From assembly GCA_944415565.1 (NCBI GenBank), contig CALYBQ010000001.1, positions 50,116 to 114,115 on the forward strand: a DNA stretch of 64,000 bases, written 5' to 3'. Made by a program: the position numbers and the translations under genes. Shown in pieces: positions 9,401 to 17,334 of this stretch (positions are counted from its first letter, which is position 1; each line of letters begins with the position of its first letter). This DNA comes from an uncultured Rikenellaceae bacterium. GTDB taxonomy: Bacteria > Bacteroidota > Bacteroidia > Bacteroidales > Rikenellaceae. The notes under the pieces were generated by a model. It made no database searches. It saw nothing but the letters and a program-made list of their open reading frames with translations, and was not told where the DNA came from.

Positions 9401-10623
9401 GCAAGATAATGCGCTATCGTTTCGATGATGCCGCCGTCGAGACCGAAAGCGGCCTTGATAAGGTCTTCGCCGTAACCGGTGACGCAACTCCCCTTTATCT
9501 TCAGGTCAACACCGGCCTCGATGCACTCCGCAGCCAATATCTCAAGCCCTGTCCTTACGGCTTTTATAGGATTGCCGTCATTGGGCGCATAACGGGAGAA
9601 TATCACCCGGTCATCCGCATCGGTAAGCACTATCTTCGTCGTGGTCGATCCGGAATCTATACCGAGCCACGCATCGCCCTTATGAGACGACAGCGGTGCT
9701 GTCGTAACCGGATTATTTGCTTTCTCCGTTTTCCAGTCCGCATATTCCTTTTCCGACTTAAATATAGGCGACAGACGGTTCGTAGGCTCGAACTTTTCGG
9801 CCCCGGCCTTTTCGAGCATCTCCAAGAGTCCGACCGGAGTGAGAAGCGCATCTTCGGGAGCCGACAAAGCCGTACCCCATGCAGGTACCATGTTGCCCTC
9901 TTTCGGCACCACATAATCTTCCGGTTTTAGATCCAGATAATCGGCAAACGCCTTGCGAAGCGACGGAATGAAAGTCAGCGGTCCGCCACAGAACAACACT
10001 TTCGGCTCTATATCGCATCCGCGCGACAAGGTCACTATCGTCTGTACGGCAACGGCATGAAATATCGAAGCGGCAATATCGGCCTTGCTCACATTTTTGC
10101 TCATAAGGTTCTGCACATCGGTCTTCGAGAAGACTCCGCACCTCGACGCTATCGGATAGCGCCGCTCGGCCTTAGCAGCCAGCTCGTTCAAACCGTCCGG
10201 ATCGACACCCAGCAAAAGCGCCATCTGGTCGATAAACGCCCCCGTGCCACCGGCGCAGTTACCGTTCATACGCAAATCCGAATTACCTCCGGCCCTCAGG
10301 AAAACAATCTTGGCGTCCTCGCCGCCTATATCTATTATTGTCGATATACCGGGGTGCATCTCGCGCACATATTTCGTCGCTGCCACAACCTCCTGCACGA
10401 AAGGAAGCCCAAGGCGTTCGGCAACCCCCATACCTACCGAACCTGTAAGGGCGACATGAAATTCGGCATTTCCCATATTAGCGATCACACTCTTCAGAAA
10501 ATTCGTCACTGCCGCCTTCACGTCCGCCTGATGCCGTTCATACATGGAGAACAGCACCGTTCCTTTATCGTCGATAACGACTCCCTTAGCCGTCGTCGAT
10601 CCTATATCCAATCCAATCTTCAT
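6424..10623 (-). CDS. Acyl-CoA dehydratase activase-like protein (two BcrAD/BadFG ATPase domains + DUF2229 + dehydratase-like domain)
   Basis: 1399 residues. Domain 1 (about 1-255) begins GLDIGSTTAKGV and contains NGNCAGGTGAF, whose Cys matches the 4Fe-4S ligand of HgdC-type activators. Domain 2 (about 318-570) repeats this with GIDSGSTTTKIV, DIGGQDMKA and SSGCGSF. A cysteine-bearing linker (HGCENVCYVHKY, NKCEKVF) leads to a DUF2229 segment (about 650-880), and the last 350 residues resemble 2-hydroxyacyl-CoA dehydratase subunits. Activators of this class use ATP to inject an electron into a partner dehydratase. Long fusions like this occur across anaerobes with undefined substrates. No separate HgdA/HgdB genes lie nearby. 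An AGGAG lies about 12 bases before the ATG, with a two-box promoter further upstream. Confidence 0.85.
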   Translation of the reverse strand: MKIGLDIGSTTAKGVVIDDKGTVLFSMYERHQADVKAAVTNFLKSVIANMGNAEFHVALTGSVGMGVAERLGLPFVQEVVAATKYVREMHPGISTIIDIGGEDAKIVFLRAGGNSDLRMNGNCAGGTGAFIDQMALLLGVDPDGLNELAAKAERRYPIASRCGVFSKTDVQNLMSKNVSKADIAASIFHAVAVQTIVTLSRGCDIEPKVLFCGGPLTFIPSLRKAFADYLDLKPEDYVVPKEGNMVPAWGTALSAPEDALLTPVGLLEMLEKAGAEKFEPTNRLSPIFKSEKEYADWKTEKANNPVTTAPLSSHKGDAWLGIDSGSTTTKIVLTDADDRVIFSRYAPNDGNPIKAVRTGLEILAAECIEAGVDLKIKGSCVTGYGEDLIKAAFGLDGGIIETIAHYLAARKIDPDVSFILDIGGQDMKAIFVDNGVLSRMELNEACSSGCGSFIETFARSLGYSLEQFAGEACLGKAPCDLGTRCTVFMNSKVKQMLREGASVGDIAAGLSYSVIKNCIFKVLKLKKTSELGEHIVVQGGTMRNDSVVGALEALTGAKVSRSSMPELMGAYGCALCARESIARPEGATPEQLLETAGYTTRQIQCHGCENVCYVHKYVFDNGNVFYSGNKCEKVFSNRGEKAEKGRNMSTEKYGLLFDRQIKEFGGKKLTLGIPRVLNMFENYPFWHALFGACGIDVVLSSPSTFRKYEEGVHSVMSDNICFPAKLVHSHIYDLVDKKVDRIFFPYVVFEKQEGKRSRNSFNCPIVSGYSEVVKSAIEPSVQVDSPVVTFKDRKQAEVCCAEYLASLGIDKRTVREALKAAWTAQEKFERGIREKNRQAFEESRSAKKLTILLAGRPYHTDPLIQHKLSDMISDMGVTVVTEDIVRGEDTDMRGEAHMVAQWAYVNRILHAAKWVAEQGDDVHFVQMTSFGCGPDAFLLDEVKTILNRRGKSLTILKIDDVNNIGSIKLRVRSVVESLRFGTKAGRETDPFLTTKTFTKAERNRTILIPYFTDYISPLIPSIFELAGYNVEALPESDAATVDYGLMYANNEVCYPATLVVGDLLKALDSGKYDLDNTAVIITQTGGQCRASNYIALIKKGIADAGYAQVPVLSMAFGSGLMNEQSGFTLPWAKIMPVTLAAILFSDCISKFYFASAVREKEKGAAMKLRLHYLNECKKVIATGRSKDIYKLLEKAAEDFDSIVEDKELPRVGIVGEIYLKFNSFAHKNIVNWLVEQGVEVVPPILTDFFIQAFVNRKVKKQTHIEKSSIPEFLPDLAYSIIWKKIRSVNETCSRFRYFTPFHDIFKTAENGKSIVTLSAQFGEGWLLPAEVVGYAEQGVNNVISLQPFGCIANHIVSKGVEKRIKKLYPDMNLLSLDFDSGVSDVNVTNRLMLMTNNMK

Positions 10624-10653
10624 GTCTTATTACTACTCCTTATTACCTATTCC

Positions 10654-10680
10654 GACACCAGTGTCTGACACTACTGTCAG
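10654..10680. promoter_or_regulatory. Overlapping dyads, candidate TetR operator
   Basis: Three inverted repeats share half-sites: GACAC-CA-GTGTC (10654-10665), AGTGTC-T-GACACT (10660-10672) and CTGACA-CTAC-TGTCAG (10665-10680). They begin at the expected transcription start of the activase-TetR operon and lie between its -7 box and the ATG, where bound repressor would block transcription. Assignment to the TetR at 5790-6422 is inferred from position. Confidence 0.55.
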
Positions 10681-10683
10681 CTG

Positions 10684-10714
10684 CAAAATTACACACATTA
10701 TCCGCCCATCCAAA
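10684..10714 (-). promoter_or_regulatory. Promoter of the activase-TetR operon
   Basis: On the minus strand a -33 box TTTG (10711-10714), a 19-base spacer and a -7 box TAATTTTG (10684-10691) match the Bacteroidota sigma consensus. The start would fall near 10680. Confidence 0.7.
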
Positions 10715-10869
10715 ATTACCCCCCTCAAAAAAATCACAAAATGACAGGCTTGACAAAACCGCAATATCCGGAACAGGCCAAATATCATACATCCAGCTAT
10801 ATAAAAGCCGACTACCGCCACAGTATAACCCTCCCTGCACACACCGACAGCAGTCCCCGAAAACAAAAT

Positions 10870-10893
10870 AGGCCATACGAAGCCGTATGACCT
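10870..10893 (-). terminator. Intrinsic terminator of the PurF-like gene
   Basis: A 10-bp stem with one mismatch (10870-10879 with 10884-10893) has a 4-base loop and is followed on the minus strand by TATTTTGTTTT. The remaining gap (10715-10869) shows no gene. Confidence 0.8.
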
Positions 10894-10915
10894 ACTCAAT
10901 GAAAACGTATCTCTA

Positions 10916-12337
10916 CTAAAAATAGCTTGAGTTATCCCAACAATGCGTACACAATTCCTCTTTGGGAAGGCCGATAGCCTTAACCAGATCGTCCAGTTTT
11001 TGGAATTTGAGCGTATCCGCGCCGATTATCTTACGCATCGCCTCCACCATCTTGGCGTATCGCTCCGTCGTGGGATCGGCATACTCCTGCAACATTTCGT
11101 CCGAAAACTCTTCCGTCCCTTCGATGGATTTTATCACGCGGCGGGTGATAAGGTCGAAAGTCGAACGCGAGGTCGAGAAGTTCAGGAACACGCACGGATA
11201 GACCAACGGCGGACATGCTATGCGAATATGTATCGCCTTAGCCCCTGCCTCTGTCAACTTCACTATATTATCTTTCAACTGTGTGCCGCGCACTATGGAG
11301 TCGTCGCACAGCACCATATTGTTATCCCTGATAAGAGCTTCGTTTGGAATCAACTTCATCCGTGCGACCAGATCGCGCATATTCTGGTTCTGCGGCATGA
11401 AACTGCGAGGCCACGTCGGCGTATATTTCACGAACGGGCGCTTATAAGATATTTTCTTGCAATTTGCGAACCCGATAGCGTGGGCCACGCCCGAATCCGG
11501 AATACCTGCCACCAGATCGACATCCTTCAGGTCCGGATCGTTCTCGGCCATAGCGCACCCATTGCGGTAACGCGAATCCTCGACATTGATCCCCTCGTAA
11601 TACGACGATGGATAGCCGTAGTAAACCCACATGAACGAGCACACCTGCTTCTTCTTCCCCGCCGGCGTCACCTCCTGCAATCCGTCTGCTGTGACGAGCA
11701 TCGTCTGTCCCGGGCCGAGCTCCATGTACGTGATATAATCGAGGTTGGCAAAAGCCGAGCTCTCGGTTGCGATCGCAAATCCGTAAGTGTTCTTCCCGAT
11801 GATGACAGGGGTACGGCCGTACTTATCGCGTGACGCATATATTCCGTCTTTGGTCAGAATCATCATGGAGCACGATCCTTTAACCTTCTTTTGCACTATC
11901 TCTATACCCTCGCGGAACGAGTCCCCTGACGATACGAGTATGGCCACGAGCTCGGTCGCGTTTATCTGCGACGCGGACAACTCGGCGAAGTTCACCCTTT
12001 GGTCGAGCAATTCCTGTGTAAGCTCCTCTATATTGTCTATACGTCCGATAGCGACTACCGAGAAGCGCCCCAGATGCGAGGTCAGCGTAATCGGCTGCGA
12101 CTCCATATCGCTTATAACGCCGAAGCCCATCTTGGCCCCTTCGAACCTCGGAAGTTCCGGCTCGAACTTGTTCCGGAAATAGGCGCTTTCGAGCGAGTGG
12201 ATGGAACGCACGAAGTTCTCGTCCTGACAGAATGCCATTCCGGCTCTCTTAGTTCCCAAATGTGAATGATAATCAGTGCCGTAGAAAACGTCGGCAACGC
12301 AATCGCGCCGTGAAACGCATCCGAAAAATCCACTCAT
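10916..12337 (-). CDS. PurF-like amidophosphoribosyltransferase homologue lacking the N-terminal nucleophile Cys
   Basis: 473 residues. The N-terminal half resembles a class II glutamine amidotransferase domain, and the C-terminal half is a type I phosphoribosyltransferase with the PRPP loop VLCDDSIVRGTQ near residues 342-355. The end CTHCWDNSSYF resembles PurF C-termini. PurF makes phosphoribosylamine from PRPP and glutamine. Here the start is MSGFFG, not MCGIxG: Ser replaces the catalytic Cys2, and the usual NGN segment of the glutamine site reads IGRIDN. Cys7 is not at the N-terminus and could not act in the standard way. From memory, similar GGFFG-type proteins occur in Bacteroides. It is probably an ammonia-dependent or repurposed paralogue. 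It lies 29 bases after folE. Confidence 0.8.
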   Translation of the reverse strand: MSGFFGCVSRRDCVADVFYGTDYHSHLGTKRAGMAFCQDENFVRSIHSLESAYFRNKFEPELPRFEGAKMGFGVISDMESQPITLTSHLGRFSVVAIGRIDNIEELTQELLDQRVNFAELSASQINATELVAILVSSGDSFREGIEIVQKKVKGSCSMMILTKDGIYASRDKYGRTPVIIGKNTYGFAIATESSAFANLDYITYMELGPGQTMLVTADGLQEVTPAGKKKQVCSFMWVYYGYPSSYYEGINVEDSRYRNGCAMAENDPDLKDVDLVAGIPDSGVAHAIGFANCKKISYKRPFVKYTPTWPRSFMPQNQNMRDLVARMKLIPNEALIRDNNMVLCDDSIVRGTQLKDNIVKLTEAGAKAIHIRIACPPLVYPCVFLNFSTSRSTFDLITRRVIKSIEGTEEFSDEMLQEYADPTTERYAKMVEAMRKIIGADTLKFQKLDDLVKAIGLPKEELCTHCWDNSSYF

Positions 12338-12366
12338 AAGCGGTATTTGTATGGGTTATATGGTTG

Positions 12367-13008
12367 TTATTTCAGTTTCTTTCCGATAAGCTGCATAAAT
12401 TCCTCGCGGGTCTGTTGCTGCTTCATGAACACTCCCGTAAAAGCCGAGGTCGTCGTCACCGAGTTCTGCTTCTGTATTCCCCTCATCTGCATGCACATAT
12501 GACTGGCCTCTATCACTACGGCCACCCCCATCGGGTTGAGCGCCTCCTGTATGCAGTCGCGAATCTGTACCGTCAACCTCTCCTGCACCTGCAAGCGGCG
12601 GGCATATGCTTCCACCACTCGTGCGATCTTCGACAATCCGGTTATGAACCCGTTGGGAATATAAGCGACATGAGCCTTACCGTAGAAAGGCAACATATGG
12701 TGTTCGCACATCGAGTAAAGGTCAATATCCTTGACCAGCACCATTTGTTTATATTCTTCCGTGAATTTAGCCGAAAGTATTATCTCCTTCGGATCTTGGT
12801 TGCAGGCCCCTTTCGTGAGGAACGCCATAGCCTTGGCCACCCTTTCAGGTGTTTTGAGCAGACCCTCGCGTTCCGGGTCTTCCCCCAACAACGTCAGTAT
12901 CTCTCGGTAATGTTCGGCAAGCTTCGCTATCTTCTCCTCGGAGAAGTTCTCCTGCATGTTATACAATTCGTCCATCGGGAATCTGTTCGGTCCGGCAAAA
13001 TTAATCAT
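12367..13008 (-). CDS. folE: GTP cyclohydrolase I
   Basis: 213 residues from the chosen ATG. It converts GTP to 7,8-dihydroneopterin triphosphate, the entry to folate and, via other branches, queuosine precursors. Zinc and active-site motifs are clear: [18 protein letters not shown] (Cys and His ligands), [20 protein letters not shown], and HMCMQMRG with the second Cys ligand. A longer frame reaches an ATG at 13053, but that lies inside the hairpin of the upstream terminator, so 13008 (or the ATG at 12975) is more likely. The downstream partner is the PurF-like gene. Another folate gene, folK, is at 21.5 kb. Confidence 0.93.
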   Translation of the reverse strand: MINFAGPNRFPMDELYNMQENFSEEKIAKLAEHYREILTLLGEDPEREGLLKTPERVAKAMAFLTKGACNQDPKEIILSAKFTEEYKQMVLVKDIDLYSMCEHHMLPFYGKAHVAYIPNGFITGLSKIARVVEAYARRLQVQERLTVQIRDCIQEALNPMGVAVVIEASHMCMQMRGIQKQNSVTTTSAFTGVFMKQQQTREEFMQLIGKKLK

Positions 13009-13037
13009 AATACCCCGATAATAAAAACGGCTCAACA

Positions 13038-13065
13038 AAAAACCACCCCGCATGAGGTGGTTTTT
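13038..13065. terminator. Bidirectional terminator between the lipoprotein gene and folE
   Basis: A 10-bp stem (13038-13047 with 13056-13065) reads AAAAACCACC/GGTGGTTTTT with an 8-base loop. It ends the lipoprotein gene at 13133. Its position argues against any folE start upstream of about 13037. Confidence 0.8.
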
Positions 13066-13132
13066 GCATTATACACAATATTTCCTTCCCGGTCGACGGG
13101 CTATCGGGTTCTTCGGGATTCACTATCGACGA

Positions 13133-14026
13133 TTAATTTTCCGGCGGGGCTGGAATCTCATCCTCTTCGAACACGCCCCTTGCAATATTTATCGTCTTGG
13201 GATTCGAAAGCAGCATAACGCGCATAGGATTGAACTCACTGCCGAAATTCCTGACTGCCGCAAGGAACACTTTCTTGCCGTCGTAGCGGGCATCGTCGAA
13301 ACCGCTCATCGAGAATGCGCCTCCCGGATATGTTATCGTTTCCACATACTCGCCAGCACCATCAAATATCTCTTCTTCGACCGTCCCTACCGGAATACTC
13401 TTCATTATGTCAGCCTCGCTACCCCACTGGCGCACCAGATAAGTCTGCCTTGCAGAAACCTGCCAAGGCTCCATGAAGATCAGATAATAATCATCGACAT
13501 CCTCCGCAAGCTCCTTGAATTTAACGTCTATACGGCCGTTGGTATAGCTGAACTGCCTTATTTTCTTGTCATCCTCGTTAGCGGCGAATTCATTCCACCC
13601 CGTAGTGAACTCATGCAACTCGGTAAAATTCCAATTGGCATATGCCTTTGCGCTCTGAACATTAGCGTTGGTAGCGGTAAAGACATATGTCCCGTTAAGG
13701 TCCGTGAGAGCATCCCTATAACCGGTCTCTATGTCGGTTTCGAAAATACCCTGAAACGGGGTATATGACGCCACAGGACTCGCAATACCCTCCCCTTTGG
13801 TGAAAGTATGGTTGATTATATCCACATTGCTCAGCGCCCAAGCCATCATATTGGGGACGAACACCGTCCTGATATTACCGGTATGTTCATCCTTTATCAC
13901 CCTTTGAACGGCATATGCGTCCATCTCCGCCATTATGAACGGATCGTCTTTTTTCGAACATGAACTGAACGTAAGCGCCGCAACGGAAAACGCGAGTGCG
14001 AACTTGAGGAGTGTCGACTTTTTCAT
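13133..14026 (-). CDS. Lipoprotein of unknown function
   Basis: 297 residues with a lipoprotein signal (hydrophobic 8-20, lipobox TFSSC, Cys22, then SKKDD, an acidic start typical of exported Bacteroidota lipoproteins). The mature part is soluble and mixed alpha/beta; one segment reads YYLIFMEPWQVSARQTYLV, and it ends acidic and Pro-rich (FEEDEIPAPPEN). I do not recognise a family. It is monocistronic: its own two-box promoter lies at 14069-14099 and a strong terminator follows. A cell-surface or periplasmic role is likely from the signal alone. Confidence 0.8.
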   Translation of the reverse strand: MKKSTLLKFALAFSVAALTFSSCSKKDDPFIMAEMDAYAVQRVIKDEHTGNIRTVFVPNMMAWALSNVDIINHTFTKGEGIASPVASYTPFQGIFETDIETGYRDALTDLNGTYVFTATNANVQSAKAYANWNFTELHEFTTGWNEFAANEDDKKIRQFSYTNGRIDVKFKELAEDVDDYYLIFMEPWQVSARQTYLVRQWGSEADIMKSIPVGTVEEEIFDGAGEYVETITYPGGAFSMSGFDDARYDGKKVFLAAVRNFGSEFNPMRVMLLSNPKTINIARGVFEEDEIPAPPEN

Positions 14027-14068
14027 ATCGTATCTGTTTTTGAGATTTTGCTACACACTATACAGGGC

Positions 14069-14099
14069 TAAAGATAACACTAAAAGCTGAACGTAACAA
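14069..14099 (-). promoter_or_regulatory. Promoter of the lipoprotein gene
   Basis: Minus-strand -33 TTG (14097-14099), a 20-base spacer, and -7 TATCTTTA (14069-14076, one change from TAnnTTTG). The predicted leader is about 39 bases. Confidence 0.6.
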
Positions 14100-14133
14100 C
14101 CGTTTAAATTATTTTACGCCAAAAGACATTTTT

Positions 14134-15309
14134 TCAGACTATACGTTTTGTCGCGGCCGACGGCAAAAGCGTGCGCGACGTCCAATCGACACCAGTCAGC
14201 AACACTACTCCGGGGCGCTTCCCCATTTCGAAAGAACCCAACTCCCCGTCGAGACCCAAAGCCTGCGCCCCTCCCATCGTAGCCCATTGAAGCGACTCCT
14301 CCAAAGGAATACCGGAAAGGCATTTCAGTTCGTCAACCATCGACAAACTGTGGTTCGAGGCAAGCGAATCCGTACCGACCGCCACCCGGACGTTGTTCGA
14401 CCGCAACAATTCGGCAGGAGGCGTAAGTCCCGTAATATATCTGTTGGAACGCGGACAAAGAACAAAGGTGGCGTTCCGGCCGAAATGGCTGACAACGGTA
14501 TCTACCTCTCGCTGGCTAACGAGAGTGTCATGCACCAGCAATACTTTACGGTCGGTCGGGACACGCGAAACCAGCCTCTCGGCCGGGGAGCTATACGAAG
14601 CCGTGAAATGAGTCGAAAATCCGGCGGTAGTATACACGTCGTGCATCTCGCCGCGGCCCTCGAAAAGCTCTGTCTCCTCCGGACTCTCCATAAAATGTAT
14701 CGACAGTGGGCTGTTTGCATCGTCCCCGGCAGCAAGCCCGAAACCCTCTTCGTTCAGCGAATACATGGCGTGCGGCGTCACGGTAGCGCGCAAACCGCCT
14801 GCAACGGCCTCATCCCTGAGCGCAAACGCCCGTATAGCCTCTGCGCGGCCTGTATTAAGCCCGAACAGCTCTACAAAAGAGTGGTAAACGATACGGCTGC
14901 GGCGCTTGGCTTCGAACGTACTTCCGCCGTTACATATATCGCCGACAGCCTGCACGCCTTCGGCCCACATTTTTGCATCGTTGTATTCGATAGCTTTGAA
15001 TATATCCTCTGCCGAGAAACGGTCGCGGCTTTCGCGGAGCCCGGCAGCGAAACCGGCAAATCCACCACCCTCCCGGACCATACCTTTAAGGTACGACAAT
15101 TCGAGATGGGCATGGGCATTGACCATTCCGGGTATAAGCGCACCGCTGTAAAATTCGACCTGTTGCAGGGAATTTATATCCGGCGGGGCCGAAACGTCGA
15201 GAACGGTCCCCTCCGCATCAATCGTTATCATCCCCCCCTTCAAGAAGCCTTGGGGGGTCAACACGTAGTGTGCCGCTATACGGCGTATTGGGGTCGAGCT
15301 GGTCAACAT
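14134..15309 (-). CDS. Amidohydrolase-superfamily deaminase-like protein
   Basis: 391 residues with the metal-binding layout of the cytosine/S-adenosylhomocysteine deaminase branch: GMVNAHAHLELSYLKG near residue 60 (HxH), SIHFMESPEE (His and Glu) near 197, LVHDTLVS (His) and GTDSLASN (Asp) near 312. It should hydrolyse an amino or amide group on a small ring compound in the cytosol; the substrate is not predictable. The ATG at 15309 keeps the first strands (RRIAAHYVLTPQG) that match relatives but overlaps the DUF4296 gene by 92 bases. An ATG at 15231 would reduce this to 14 bases. It is the last gene of the minus-strand run. Confidence 0.85.
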   Translation of the reverse strand: MLTSSTPIRRIAAHYVLTPQGFLKGGMITIDAEGTVLDVSAPPDINSLQQVEFYSGALIPGMVNAHAHLELSYLKGMVREGGGFAGFAAGLRESRDRFSAEDIFKAIEYNDAKMWAEGVQAVGDICNGGSTFEAKRRSRIVYHSFVELFGLNTGRAEAIRAFALRDEAVAGGLRATVTPHAMYSLNEEGFGLAAGDDANSPLSIHFMESPEETELFEGRGEMHDVYTTAGFSTHFTASYSSPAERLVSRVPTDRKVLLVHDTLVSQREVDTVVSHFGRNATFVLCPRSNRYITGLTPPAELLRSNNVRVAVGTDSLASNHSLSMVDELKCLSGIPLEESLQWATMGGAQALGLDGELGSFEMGKRPGVVLLTGVDWTSRTLLPSAATKRIV

Positions 15310-16108
15310 ACGACGGGAATGTATATATCTGGTCTCTCTGGAAAGCGAACAATGAATCGAGCGCCGCCTGCACCGGCAAGTTGTAGATAATACGCATCAT
15401 CTCGATAGTCACATGCGGCTTGCGGATGTTCGGACCGTAACCGGCGAGTTTCAGCCTCAACGTCCTGTCGCCGGGTTTCGCCGTCATCGGGAAAGAGACG
15501 TCCGACCGGCGGCGTGTAGACAATCCCCGCGTTACCGTATTGGTAGGACGGCCGTTAGCGTCCGCCATCTCGTATGTCGATGCGGGCCGGCCGTTCTGGT
15601 CAAGGCTGTCGATCAGGTAATTGTACATTATGCGATAATCACCCTCTGTCACAGGGATCTCTATCCAGAGTTTCGCAGTATCGTTCAGGCTGAACACCTG
15701 TATCAACGAATCGAAGTAAACGGTATCGGCAAACTGGCGGACGGCCCTCGCCTGCAAAGAGTCACGGTCGGCCACCAATCGGGAATAATATCGCTCACGG
15801 CTCTCCAGTCTGCGGATACTGGCCTCCACCACATCCGAGATCTTCGCACTCTTACGCTTCGAATAGTTCTCTATGGTGTATGTCAGGTCTACGACCTCGT
15901 AACCGTACTTTTCCAATATCGGCCTGTATATGTCCAAACTGTCCATACCCACCTTGCGATCAATGGAGTTGCAATAAGAGTTGGCGAGGAATATATCTTC
16001 GAATATCCTCTCCAGCTTATCGTCGGGTATGGTCTTGGCATGTCCGCAACCTGCCAATAACGACAGGGCGCCGAACAACAGTATGCCGTATCTCAATAAA
16101 CGTCTCAT
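15218..16108 (-). CDS. DUF4296-domain lipoprotein
   Basis: 296 residues. Lipoprotein signal peptide with lipobox LLAGC (Cys21). Residues about 28-115 match the DUF4296 pattern: IPDDKLERIFEDIFLANSY, an early helical region with conserved aromatic residues (ILEKYGY), then a coiled-coil-like stretch (SIRRLESRERYYSRL). This is a Bacteroidota-restricted envelope family of unknown role. Its start overlaps the permease stop as ATGA, so it is translated with the LolC/E-like gene, and its own 3' end overlaps the amidohydrolase start. The tight linkage to a lipoprotein-release-type permease suggests an envelope function. Confidence 0.8.
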   Translation of the reverse strand: MRRLLRYGILLFGALSLLAGCGHAKTIPDDKLERIFEDIFLANSYCNSIDRKVGMDSLDIYRPILEKYGYEVVDLTYTIENYSKRKSAKISDVVEASIRRLESRERYYSRLVADRDSLQARAVRQFADTVYFDSLIQVFSLNDTAKLWIEIPVTEGDYRIMYNYLIDSLDQNGRPASTYEMADANGRPTNTVTRGLSTRRRSDVSFPMTAKPGDRTLRLKLAGYGPNIRKPHVTIEMMRIIYNLPVQAALDSLFAFQRDQIYTFPSYVDQLDPNTPYSGTLRVDPPRLLEGGDDND

Positions 16109-17325
16109 ATCCTTATCGCCGAACGCGGAATCATCCGGTCGACCGTAAATTTAGTAATAATATAGCTAACCGCAGTAAAACAAACTATAATTGCCACAAT
16201 ATCGAGCAACTGCACCTCGACAGGATAGGCATCTATCAGGAACGTCGCGGCCGGAATCTTGACCACCCCGAACGTTACCTGCACCCAGCACACCAACAAC
16301 CCGAACACCAATCCTCCCGCCGCACCGAGTAGTGAAATCATCATTCCTTCGCGCACGAATATCCCCCTCACGAAACCGACGCTGCCCCCCATGTTGATTA
16401 TCGTCCTCATATCTTTGCGCTTGTCGATAATCAGCATCACGAGCGACCCGATTATAGAGAACGAAGCGATGACCAGTACCATCAGTATGATAAAGAATAT
16501 CCCCCACTTCTCATACGCCATTATCTGGTAGAACGAGGCATTCTGCTGAAAACGCGTCAACACCTTGTATCCGTCGCCGAGCTCCCCGCGTATCGCCGCA
16601 GCTGCCCTATCGACATCGGCTCCCGGCTCCAGACGCACCATTGCCGACGATACACGTCCTCCGTAATCGAAAAGCGACTGTGCAAACTCCAACGGTACTA
16701 TCACGTAACGCCCATCGGTCTCGGCATCCAAAGCGAACACCCCCGTCGGAAACACCTCCTTGGTCCGGTAAGCGTCCACCGGAATCAACGTAGAGAAGCT
16801 CCCTCTGCGGGGAACGAACATCTTTATCGGATCGAAAAGCACGGTCCTTACGCCCAGACTAAACGCCACGCCCTGCCCGACCAACGCCTGCATCATATCG
16901 CCCGACTGCAAGGCGTATTCCCCCTCGACCACCATCTTTTCTATCGGGACAACGCTCGTATACAGCGAATCCACTCCCCTGACCGTCGCTACGCCCTGCC
17001 TGCCCCTGTATTCCAACAAGGCCTGATCCTCCAGCACGAACGATACATCGGCAACGCCCGCAATCTCCAACAATCTCGACCTGCCCAGACTATCCGTACC
17101 AAACACCTTGCCCTGTGCGGCCGACACTGCGATGTCGGGATCGAAATCTCGGAACATGCTCTTCACAAGTCCTTCGAATCCGTTGAATACGGATAGCAGA
17201 ATGACCATAGCGGCCACGGGAACACCGACGGCAAACGCGCTCACACCCGAAATGACGTTTATCACCGAATGTGACTTGCGGGAAAAAAGATACCGCCGCG
17301 CGAAAAGCAGTCGTAGCCGCCGCAT
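16105..17325 (-). CDS. FtsX-like ABC permease (LolC/LolE-type)
   Basis: 406 residues. An N-terminal amphipathic start (LLFARRYLFSRKSHSVINVI) and first helix (about 25-48), a large periplasmic domain (about 49-270), and three C-terminal helices (about 275-400) form the MacB/FtsX fold. The opening FARRYL and INxISGVS resemble LolC/LolE, which with LolD move lipoproteins out of the inner membrane. No ATPase gene is adjacent, so the partner is elsewhere. It is 9 bases downstream of rbfA and couples to the DUF4296 lipoprotein gene by an ATGA overlap. Confidence 0.85.
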   Translation of the reverse strand: MRRLRLLFARRYLFSRKSHSVINVISGVSAFAVGVPVAAMVILLSVFNGFEGLVKSMFRDFDPDIAVSAAQGKVFGTDSLGRSRLLEIAGVADVSFVLEDQALLEYRGRQGVATVRGVDSLYTSVVPIEKMVVEGEYALQSGDMMQALVGQGVAFSLGVRTVLFDPIKMFVPRRGSFSTLIPVDAYRTKEVFPTGVFALDAETDGRYVIVPLEFAQSLFDYGGRVSSAMVRLEPGADVDRAAAAIRGELGDGYKVLTRFQQNASFYQIMAYEKWGIFFIILMVLVIASFSIIGSLVMLIIDKRKDMRTIINMGGSVGFVRGIFVREGMMISLLGAAGGLVFGLLVCWVQVTFGVVKIPAATFLIDAYPVEVQLLDIVAIIVCFTAVSYIITKFTVDRMIPRSAIRI

Positions 17326-17334
17326 GCAAATATA

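Noticed and set aside
13009..13053. Upstream extension of folE
   Set aside because: It runs through the terminator hairpin of the preceding gene and adds unconserved residues.
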